From assembly GCA_964444915.1 (NCBI GenBank), contig CAYUIY010000070.1:1-10402 (forward strand): a DNA stretch of 10,402 bases, in the 5' to 3' direction. Shown here in pieces: positions 1-5,814 of this stretch; the stretch's first letter is position 1; every line of letters starts with the position of its first letter. The stretch is from Anaerorudis sp964444915 (lineage in GTDB: Bacteria > Bacteroidota > Bacteroidia > Bacteroidales > Dysgonomonadaceae). Under the pieces are notes generated by a model. That model had not been told where the DNA came from. It made no database searches and saw nothing but the letters and a program-made list of their open reading frames with translations. The position numbers and the translations under genes are program-made.

Positions 1-184
1 CTTGATTTAGCTGCTTGATCTAAAAAAAGAAAGTGCCCTTTTGAGACACCCTCATCTTCATTGTTAACCTTAAATCTAATACCATGAAAAACACGTTGCA
101 AAGTAAATGGTTTTTTTCATTACCTCCAAATATTTCTATGTCTAAAGCCGGGTTTATAACATCATTTAATATAATGTTGAGCAT
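1..184 (-). pseudogene. Unrecognised coding fragment, apparently frameshifted and cut by the window edge
   Basis: Read on the minus strand from an ATG at 184-182, one frame gives protein-like text including NDVINPALDIEIFGGNE. At the T7 run at 111-117 (A7 in the transcript) that frame continues into poorer text and stops at about 18-16. The neighbouring frame becomes convincing at the same point (KKPFTLQRVFHGIRF, then KVNNEDEGVSKGHFLFLDQ) and is open to the window edge. Restoring one A in the run would join them into a single product of at least 60 residues. I do not recognise the family. It lies downstream of, and in the same direction as, the acyltransferase gene, 69 bp after its stop. No clear promoter or ribosome binding site precedes the ATG, so the true start may differ. 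It could be a decayed gene, a sequencing error in a homopolymer, or chance open frames; its coding nature is only moderately supported. Confidence 0.35.
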
Positions 185-253
185 TGTTGCGAATATTATC
201 TGTTCGTTTTATATTCATTAATAACAAAATACCCCATGATTGACAGTGTTGGC

Positions 254-1237
254 TTAATCGTAGATCCAATTTGCTATGAGGTTTATTAACGAAGAAGTGA
301 ATCGATTCCATCGTCTTGTTGCTCTTTGTTTACCTCCGAACTGAAGAAGGAAAAGAGGTTTCCCTTTTTTTTCATGGATACGGCCGGCATCCATAAAATC
401 GAAATAAAGAAAACCTTCATTTTCTGCAAATTGCAATGCCCACCAGATACTATAAATAGAAGGATACAATTTTTTATATTCTTTCTTTTTTCCCCAATAA
501 TACAGACAGTAAACTATATTTTTTTCGAAACCGAGAATAATACCGCCGATAATTTTTTGATCGTATTTTGTAACAAATATTTTCCCCTTCTTTTGGCGAA
601 TGTAATAACGGTAAAAGTTGACCAGATATTGATAGGAAGGGAAATACCTGAAAATTCTGTGACCTTTTTCTTTTTTGATGCAGTGGTAAACTTCCGGTAA
701 TTCCTCTTCCGATGAAAGTTCTTCAACGATAACTCCTTTTCTTTTGGCCTTGTTGATTTGATTTTTTCTCGAAGACGACAGTTGATCCCATATTTTTCTT
801 TTTCGTTGAAGCGAATTTTTTATGCTAATCCATTTGATGGAATAAAAACCATGATCGCGGAAGGCTTTGTATCCGAAAATGGGATCATCGAGATTGCGAA
901 ATTGGGTGAAAAAAACTTTGCACCTGACTTCGTGAAGCAGTATTTCCACCAAGTCGTGAAATATTTCCTCTTGAGGAATATCGTCCGAAAAAAAAGAAGG
1001 TTTCTGCGAAACGTAGCATTTTTTGAAAAGAGGCCCAAATAAAAAGCGATGTAAGCGTTTGATGAGAGCAAACATGCAGGCTACCGGTTTTTCATCATCA
1101 AATGCTACAATCATGAAAGGACGATAACCGGGCATTTTTTTATATAAATCGAATGATGAGGCATAATGAAAAAAATTAACATCCTCAAGAGGTGGCAAAT
1201 CTTCTTTTTTGTAATACGTTTTGAATTTGTAAGCCAT
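254..1237 (-). CDS. GNAT/FemAB-like acyltransferase (BioF2-like acetyltransferase fold)
   Basis: A predicted cytoplasmic acyltransferase of the FemAB-like GNAT group, 327 residues from the start chosen here. The N-terminal half matches the Bacteroidales pattern in which MAYKFKxYYKKEDLPPL is followed by NFFH and a YRPFMIVAF strand. The C-terminal half carries the features of this fold: a basic RKNQINKAKRKGV segment (about residues 157-169), a GGI strand near 231, and FDFMDAG near 279-285, followed by LLQFGGKQ. Substrate is unknown; relatives are often linked to cell-wall or surface-polymer modification, which is inference here. The frame is open up to an ATG at 1405, but the added 56 residues are mostly Lys/Ile-rich and begin with a transposase-like sequence, so I prefer the ATG at 1237. 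The 5' part of the region is visibly A/T-rich compared with tdh and kbl. No clear terminator follows. Family assignment is fairly sure; the start is less so. Confidence 0.75.
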   Translation of the reverse strand: MAYKFKTYYKKEDLPPLEDVNFFHYASSFDLYKKMPGYRPFMIVAFDDEKPVACMFALIKRLHRFLFGPLFKKCYVSQKPSFFSDDIPQEEIFHDLVEILLHEVRCKVFFTQFRNLDDPIFGYKAFRDHGFYSIKWISIKNSLQRKRKIWDQLSSSRKNQINKAKRKGVIVEELSSEEELPEVYHCIKKEKGHRIFRYFPSYQYLVNFYRYYIRQKKGKIFVTKYDQKIIGGIILGFEKNIVYCLYYWGKKKEYKKLYPSIYSIWWALQFAENEGFLYFDFMDAGRIHEKKGKPLFLLQFGGKQRATRRWNRFTSSLINLIANWIYD

Positions 1238-1372
1238 TTGAGAAATAAGAAATTGATGGGAAAATGAAAGATAAACTTTACGAATATACACTTTTTTTAA
1301 TATACTGTCAAAAAAATGCATTTTATTTTTATTCTTTAGGATTTTCAAGATTCTTTTATTTTGTTTTTTATA

Positions 1373-1405
1373 TTTGTGAACGTCAAGGCCTGCGATCGTT
1401 CTCAT
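1373..1405 (-). mobile_element. Possible scar of an IS110-family transposase (first 11 codons)
   Basis: The minus-strand ATG at 1405 opens with MRTIAGLDVHK. This is the typical N-terminus of IS110-family transposases (G-[IL]-D-V-[SH]-K), in which the Asp is the first acidic residue of the DEDD RuvC-like catalytic set. After the Lys the similarity stops at once: a family member would continue with something like DS-hydrophobic, but here the sequence becomes Lys/Asn-rich low-complexity text. The other two frames also close within a few codons. The simplest reading is that the 5' end of an insertion sequence was left behind, in frame with the downstream acyltransferase, after deletion of the rest. 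A chance match of 11 residues including the start codon is possible but not likely. No terminal repeats or target duplication could be defined. Confidence 0.45.
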
Positions 1406-1476
1406 ATAAAAATAATTTTTAAATTCAATATTGTGTCATGAGCACGTTGACTTTCTATTAATAATCCGGGCCTTGA
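1383..1476. repeat. 8-bp inverted repeat spanning the IS110-like start
   Basis: TCAAGGCC at 1383-1390 (inside the IS110-like codons) is the exact inverse complement of GGCCTTGA at 1469-1476. The 78 bp between the arms include the ATG at 1405. The arms lie in A/T-rich DNA, so GC-containing arms stand out. Eight bases is short, and the pair may be coincidental. Confidence 0.3.
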
Positions 1477-1515
1477 TTTTTATTGGCGTGTATATAGAAT
1501 CTCAACTTTTTTATC

Positions 1516-1523
1516 TAAGTTTG
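1516..1523 (+). promoter_or_regulatory. Candidate -7 element for galE
   Basis: TAAGTTTG matches the Bacteroidetes -7 consensus TAnnTTTG exactly and lies 47 bp before the galE start. No TTTG is present at the expected 19-21 bp upstream, where the sequence is TATATAGAAT-like, so only half of the promoter is recognisable. No Shine-Dalgarno sequence is visible before the galE ATG, which sits in A-rich sequence, as is usual in this phylum. Confidence 0.4.
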
Positions 1524-1570
1524 TGTAATGAAAAGAATATCACGTTTTATTATTAAACTATAAAAAATAT

Positions 1571-2605
1571 ATGGCAAAAAAAATTTTGGTAACCGGGGGA
1601 ACAGGGTATATTGGTTCGCATACGGTGGTGGTGCTGCAAGAGGCAGGTTATGAAGTGCTTATCGTTGATAATTTATCGAATTCGAGTATCGATGTTATTG
1701 AAGGAATTACTCGTATAACGGGTATTCGTCCGGTTTTTGAAAAAGTAGACTGTACTGATATGGAAGGTATGAGGGCTTTTTTTGAAAAATATCCGGACAT
1801 AGACGGCATTATTCATTTTGCTGCTAGTAAATCAGTAGGCGAGTCGGTTCAGAAACCGTTGTTGTATTATCGGAATAATATTGTATCGTTGTTGAATTTG
1901 TTGGAATTAATGCCTGAATTTAATGTAAAAGGCCTTGTATTTTCTTCATCATGTACTGTTTATGGTGAGCCCGATAAAAATCCGATCGACGAGGATGCAC
2001 CCATAAAACCTGCAACCTCTCCTTACGGTAATACCAAGCAAATCAATGAGGAAATTATTCGAGATTATATTCATTCGGGAGCACCTATCAAAAGCATCAT
2101 TTTACGCTATTTTAATCCTATCGGGGCACATCCATCGGCTGAGATTGGTGAGTTGCCGATTGGAGAACCACAAAACCTAGTACCTTATATTACACAGACG
2201 GCAATTGGTATCAGGCCTTATTTGAAAGTTTTCGGAAACGATTACAATACACCGGATGGTACATGCATTCGCGATTTTATAGATGTGATGGATCTTTCTC
2301 GTGCCCATCTGGTTGCTATGGATCGTATACTTGAAGATAAGTCGGACGAAAAAATGGAAATATTTAATTTAGGTACGGGTAGGGGAGTCTCGGTGATGGA
2401 ATTGATCCGTGTTTTTGAAAAAGTGACGGGCAAACCATTAAATTATAAAATTGTAGGTCGTCGTGAAGGCGATATCGAACAGATCTGGGCTAATCCTGAA
2501 AAAGCCAATAAAGTGCTTGGCTGGAAAGCCGAAACTCCACTGGAAGAGACATTGGCCTCGGCATGGAAATGGCAATTGAAATTGCGCGAGAGGGGAATCA
2601 TGTAA
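1571..2605 (+). CDS. galE: UDP-glucose 4-epimerase
   Basis: Interconverts UDP-glucose and UDP-galactose in the cytoplasm using tightly bound NAD; it supplies galactose for polysaccharide and glycolipid synthesis and serves the Leloir pathway. The product is 344 residues, normal for the family. It opens with the Rossmann dinucleotide motif GGTGYIG (residues 9-15). The short-chain dehydrogenase catalytic set is intact: Ser127 in SSSCTVYG, and Tyr152 and Lys156 in YGNTK, with the same Ser-Tyr spacing as E. coli Ser124-Tyr149. NPIGAHPS, DGTCIRDFI and GRREGD are further family signatures. The residue aligned with E. coli Tyr299, the gatekeeper of the sugar pocket, is Ile305, so tolerance for N-acetylated sugars is possible. 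The gene stands alone between a divergent acyltransferase and a convergent winged-helix gene, and ends at a hairpin terminator. Assignment is secure. Confidence 0.97.
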   Translation: MAKKILVTGGTGYIGSHTVVVLQEAGYEVLIVDNLSNSSIDVIEGITRITGIRPVFEKVDCTDMEGMRAFFEKYPDIDGIIHFAASKSVGESVQKPLLYYRNNIVSLLNLLELMPEFNVKGLVFSSSCTVYGEPDKNPIDEDAPIKPATSPYGNTKQINEEIIRDYIHSGAPIKSIILRYFNPIGAHPSAEIGELPIGEPQNLVPYITQTAIGIRPYLKVFGNDYNTPDGTCIRDFIDVMDLSRAHLVAMDRILEDKSDEKMEIFNLGTGRGVSVMELIRVFEKVTGKPLNYKIVGRREGDIEQIWANPEKANKVLGWKAETPLEETLASAWKWQLKLRERGIM

Positions 2606-2630
2606 TTTAATTCTCTTTCGATTGATAAAC

Positions 2631-2660
2631 AAAAAGTCCGAGAATTTCTCGGACTTTTTT
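2631..2660. terminator. Bidirectional intrinsic terminator between galE and the winged-helix gene
   Basis: AGTCCGAGA (2635-2643) pairs perfectly with TCTCGGACT (2647-2655) around an ATT loop. It is flanked by an A5 run on the left and a T7 run on the right, extending the stem by A-T pairs. It begins 25 bp after the galE stop and lies 28 bp beyond the stop of the minus-strand winged-helix gene, so U-tracts are available to transcripts from both sides. Confidence 0.9.
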
Positions 2661-2687
2661 TCTTCTTTATGCGGATGGAAATTGTTG

Positions 2688-2903
2688 TTAAAAATAATAT
2701 TCAATAATTAAGTAAAAGGATTCATTGTCTCCACTTTCTTCAAATTCAATTTTGTTTTCGCGTGCCAACCATCCTATTGCAGCGTAGATATCCTTTTCTG
2801 GTAAGCCGGTTTCTTTTTTTAATTTTTTTATATCCCATTTTTCTTTGTTGCTTAGCAAATTCCAAATAATGCCGGCATTTTTTCCGATTGTTTTTTTGTT
2901 CAT
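2688..2903 (-). CDS. Small winged-helix protein, DUF2582 type
   Basis: A 71-residue protein that matches the short winged-helix family known as DUF2582. The sequence reads as a compact wHTH domain: KNAGIIWNLLSNKEKWDIKKLKKETGL (first helices), then EKDIYAAIGWLARENKIEFEE (recognition helix and start of the wing), then a closing strand ending FYLIIEYYF. There is no ligand or effector domain. A DNA-binding role is inferred from the fold; targets are unknown, and some small winged helices bind proteins instead. The ATG at 2903 gives the usual family length. It is the last gene of the minus-strand set that includes DUF5606 and cdsA, 193 bp behind cdsA, and is closed by the terminator shared with galE. 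No sigma-ABfr-like promoter was found in front of it, so it may depend on read-through from cdsA. Confidence 0.8.
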   Translation of the reverse strand: MNKKTIGKNAGIIWNLLSNKEKWDIKKLKKETGLPEKDIYAAIGWLARENKIEFEESGDNESFYLIIEYYF

Positions 2904-3096
2904 AGCATATATATTTGAAAATTACGTTGATTACCTTTTCTTTGTGTCGGTAGATTATCGGAAATAAACGTAAAAAATTCCCAACCCGTGCTGAATAAAC
3001 GTTTTTATAGATGTTTTTGTTCAGCAAAATCGAAATATTTTACTAAATTTAATAAAGATATAGGATGTGTGTTGATGAAGAATTAAAGTTATAATT
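2904..3096. other. Intergenic region between cdsA and the winged-helix gene
   Basis: A 193-bp A/T-rich stretch with no gene that I can support. It contains a 9-bp direct repeat, AATAAACGT, at 2963-2971 and 2994-3002 (31 bp apart), and an inverted pair GCTGAA (2990-2995) and TTCAGC (3020-3025). These could be protein-binding or mRNA-structure elements. No TAnnTTTG promoter was found on the minus strand and no terminator follows cdsA. Confidence 0.4.
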
Positions 3097-3951
3097 TCAG
3101 GGGTGAATTCCGTCGATTAATTGCGCAAATATCATTAAATAAAGATAAGCGGCAGGAATGGCAATGAGGAGACTATCGATGCGGTCGAGAATTCCTCCGT
3201 GACCCGGGATAAGATTTCCTGCATCTTTTATTCCGCAGGTTCGTTTTATAAGCGACTCGAATAAATCGCCCACTGTACCGAAAAGCGAGATGACCAACGC
3301 AAAACCTAGCCAAAATTTTAGAGGATATTGAGGATAACTGTGAGCAAAGATTAAGGAACCAAGAAGCGTAAAAATAATGCCGCTGATAAAACCTTCTACT
3401 GATTTTTTTGGGGAAATGCGTTCAATAAGTTTGTGTTTTCCTATGAGAGAACCAATAAAATAGGCTGCTGTGTCGTTTATCCAGATAAGGACAAAAATTG
3501 CAAGTACCAGCAAATAATGATATTCTTTTGCCCAGATGTTGTACTGATAGGAAAGAAGCATCAGTAAAGAAAGAGGAAGTGTGATGTAGATTTGTCCGAA
3601 AACCGAATAGATGATAGCGTGAAAAATATCGTCCCGGTTAATCAAGACTGCGGATGCTGTTAGAGCCAGTAAATAGGTTAGCGACGTTGCGGGAAACAAA
3701 TATGCGTTAATGTTTTCTAGATAAAGATATGCAGAAAGAAAAATAATTATTCCCGAAGCAATGTTGAAAGTTTTACTAATGACATGAGAAGTGTTTTTCT
3801 CCATTGCTTTATAAAATTCATACAATCCGAATCCCAAAATAGTGCCGAAGACGATGAGGAAGGAGTATTTTCCTACCAGTATGCCGGCGAGTAACACAAC
3901 TATATAAATGATACCCGCGCCTGCACGTGTGAGAAGGTTTTTTGTATTCAA
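3097..3951 (-). CDS. cdsA: Phosphatidate cytidylyltransferase (CDP-diacylglycerol synthase)
   Basis: Makes CDP-diacylglycerol from CTP and phosphatidic acid in the inner membrane, the branch point for phosphatidylethanolamine and phosphatidylglycerol synthesis. The product is 284 residues with about seven to eight hydrophobic segments. The C-terminal CDS signature is complete at residues 233-259 (SLIKR, then KDAGNLIPGHGGILDRID). Asp229 (GDLFES) and Asp256 (LDRID) are 27 residues apart, the same spacing as the metal-binding Asp219 and Asp246 of the Thermotoga enzyme. The cytoplasmic loop WINDTAAYFIGSLIGKHKL followed by SPKKSVEG (about 157-187) is also typical. It starts 14 bp after the DUF5606 gene, so the two are almost certainly one transcript. 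The partners rsfS and ftsH, which I recall as frequent neighbours in this phylum, are not present here. Assignment is secure. Confidence 0.96.
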   Translation of the reverse strand: MNTKNLLTRAGAGIIYIVVLLAGILVGKYSFLIVFGTILGFGLYEFYKAMEKNTSHVISKTFNIASGIIIFLSAYLYLENINAYLFPATSLTYLLALTASAVLINRDDIFHAIIYSVFGQIYITLPLSLLMLLSYQYNIWAKEYHYLLVLAIFVLIWINDTAAYFIGSLIGKHKLIERISPKKSVEGFISGIIFTLLGSLIFAHSYPQYPLKFWLGFALVISLFGTVGDLFESLIKRTCGIKDAGNLIPGHGGILDRIDSLLIAIPAAYLYLMIFAQLIDGIHP

Positions 3952-3965
3952 GTCAACTTTTTTGA

Positions 3966-4442
3966 TTATTTTGAGGCTTCCGATGAAACGTCTTTTTTAT
4001 CGGAAGATTCTGTGATATTCTCTTCTTCTTTAGCTTCTTCTGGTTCTTCAGCTTCTTCAGCTTCGAAATCGATCTTATTTTCGATCAGGATATTATACCA
4101 ATTAATCAATTTTTTTATATCCGATGCGTATACACGGTCTTTATCGTAGTTGGGAAGTATTTCAGCAAAATAAGCAAAGAGTTCTTTGTTCGGAGTCTTT
4201 GAGTTGAGTGGTACCTTTTCCCCTTTTTCTTTTTCTTTTATTTTGGAAAATACTGTTTTTAAGGGCACATCCCCTTCCTCGGTATAAATAGACACATCGT
4301 TTAATGCTATTACTCTTTCTGTTATGTAAACGGGAAAACGTTTACCATCTGTTAATGATTCGACAATGTTCAAATTTTTACCGGTTGATATAAGTTTATA
4401 TAATCCCGGTTTTCCTGAAACCGACAAAATCTTTGTAAGCAT
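3966..4442 (-). CDS. DUF5606 protein of unknown function
   Basis: A 158-residue cytoplasmic protein recognised as the Bacteroidota-specific DUF5606 family; its function is unknown. It opens with ILSVSGKPGLYKLISTGKN, a compact beta-rich N-terminus also including PVYITERVIALNDVSIYT, reminiscent of small barrel domains. A second, helical part follows: TPNKELFAYFAEILPNYDKD and VYASDIKKLINWYNIL. The last 35 or so residues form a low-complexity acidic tail (EAEEAEEPEEAKEEEN, then Ser/Lys-rich), probably disordered. There is no signal peptide or membrane segment. It is the first gene of a minus-strand set with cdsA 14 bp behind, and a good promoter candidate lies upstream at 4480-4511. The link with phospholipid synthesis is positional only. 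The ATG at 4442 gives the expected start MLTKILSVSG. Confidence 0.85.
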   Translation of the reverse strand: MLTKILSVSGKPGLYKLISTGKNLNIVESLTDGKRFPVYITERVIALNDVSIYTEEGDVPLKTVFSKIKEKEKGEKVPLNSKTPNKELFAYFAEILPNYDKDRVYASDIKKLINWYNILIENKIDFEAEEAEEPEEAKEEENITESSDKKDVSSEASK

Positions 4443-4479
4443 AGCTGTTTATTATTTCAATTTACTCCGAAATAAAGTG

Positions 4480-4511
4480 CAAAAGTAGTGAGAGAAAGCC
4501 ACATTTGCAAC
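4480..4511 (-). promoter_or_regulatory. Promoter candidate for the DUF5606-cdsA set
   Basis: On the minus strand, TACTTTTG (4487-4480) matches the Bacteroidetes -7 consensus TAnnTTTG exactly. GTTG (4511-4508), one base from the -33 TTTG, precedes it with a 20-bp spacer, the usual distance. The implied leader is about 30 nt. No equally good promoter was found on the plus strand for the divergent lactonase gene. Confidence 0.6.
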
Positions 4512-4608
4512 TTTTCATTTTCAATTTTGCTTAAAATGTTTTGTTCTTATCTGCTTTTTCGAAAAAATGCGTTACATTCGCAATTCGAAGTTGCATAAAA
4601 TTTTCAAA

Positions 4609-5804
4609 ATGAATAAAAATATCATTTACGTGCTCTCATTGATTGTTTTATTGTTTTCTTGCACCGAAAAAAAGAACAAAAAAGAGAGTTTAGAAAAAAG
4701 TAGAGAGACAGCTATTGTCCTTCCACAAACCGGGGAAATGTATTTGTTGGTTGGTACATATACATCCGTTAAAGGGAGCAAAGGCATTTATGTATATCGT
4801 TTCGACACCGAAACAGGAGAAAGTGAAAAGGTGTCTATAATGGAGGTTGCCAATCCATCGTACCTTACATTAAGCCCTGATGAAGAATTTGTGTATTCGG
4901 TGGGTGAAAATGCCGAAGAGGAGGAGGGTATGGCTCATGCTTTTTCGTTCGATAAAAAACCGGACAGCTTACCTTGATTAATTCGCAGAGCACACAAAGT
5001 GCAGGCCCTTGTTACATTACGATCGATAAAAAGGGAAAGAATGTACATACTGCTAATTATAGCGGAGGAAGCATTTCTTCTTTCCAGGTAAGGAATGACG
5101 GTGGCTTGAGCGAATTGGTTTCTCTGATTCAGTTTAAAGGATCAGGAACAGATACAGTTCGTCAAAAAAGTTCCCATGTGCATTGTGTGCAGTATTCACC
5201 TGATGGTAGGTATCTTTTTGCCACTGATTTAGGTACAGATAAAATATATCGTATGGAAGCGATGGAAGCTGTTTTTGAAGGACAACCCTCTATTTCGGAG
5301 AGTACGCTTATAGCGTTTGTTACCCCTCCGGGAACAGGTCCCAGACATTTTGATTTTCATCCCGGCGAAGATTATGTTTACTTGCTTGGCGAGTTATCGG
5401 GAGAAGTAATTGTGTATGACTACAACGATGGATATCTCAAAATGAAACAGACCATTGCTTCGGATACAGTAGGTGCACGCGGAAGTGCCGATATTCATGT
5501 TTCGCCCGACGGTAAATTTTTATATACTTCTAATCGTTTGGAGGCTGACGGAATAGCCATTTTTTCGATTAACCCCAATGATGGGAAGCTTACTAGAGTG
5601 GGTTATCAGCTTACAGCCCGTCATCCGCGTAATTTTGTAATTACTCCTAACGGTAAATTTTTGCTCGTGGCTAGTCGCGACGATAATAAAATTCAAGTAT
5701 TTGCCATCGATAACCAAACCGGTTTATTAACCGACACAAATCAGGATATTCTTTTGGATAAGCCTGTTTGTTTAAAGTTTGCTGCGATGGCAAATAGAGA
5801 ATGA
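4609..5804 (+). pseudogene. YbhE/6-phosphogluconolactonase-type beta-propeller lipoprotein, frameshifted
   Basis: A lactonase-family seven-bladed propeller. The ATG at 4609 gives a lipoprotein signal peptide, NIIYVLSLIVLLFSC with the lipid-accepting Cys at residue 18, so export and membrane anchoring are predicted. The frame is also open from 4567, but that start would bury the signal. Blade-like repeats follow: YLTLSPDEEFVYSVGE, CYITIDKKGKNVHTANYSGG, CVQYSPDGRYLFATD, FDFHPGEDYVYLLGE, IHVSPDGKFLYTSNR and VITPNGKFLLVASRDDNK. The first frame ends at a TGA at 4975-4977 just after KKPDSLP. The second frame runs from there to 5804, beginning LINSQSTQSAGPCY. One missing base near 4968-4973 (TTACC for TTAACC) would restore DSLTLINSQ and give about 398 residues, the normal length. 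No slippery sequence is visible, so this is a true mutation or a sequencing error rather than programmed shifting. The catalytic activity of secreted members is not certain. The gene stands alone between divergent DUF5606 and convergent tdh. Confidence 0.85.
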
Positions 5805-5814
5805 ATGGATCTGG

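Noticed and set aside
326..1042. Plus-strand open frames at 326-700 and 758-1042
   Set aside because: They are antisense to the well-supported acyltransferase gene and give Phe/Lys-rich text without any recognisable motif.
2746..3027. A 93-codon minus-strand open frame overlapping the winged-helix gene
   Set aside because: It overlaps the DUF2582-like gene in another frame. Its text (Lys/Asn/Arg-rich, no domain) is what A/T-rich DNA gives by chance.
4567..4608. Upstream ATG at 4567 as the start of the lactonase gene
   Set aside because: It would add 14 residues before a clear lipoprotein signal peptide that begins properly at the ATG at 4609.
4960..4980. Programmed ribosomal frameshift in the lactonase gene
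   Set aside because: There is no slippery heptamer at the junction. The A6 run in AAAAAACC lies about 15 bases earlier, and the family is not known to use frameshifting.
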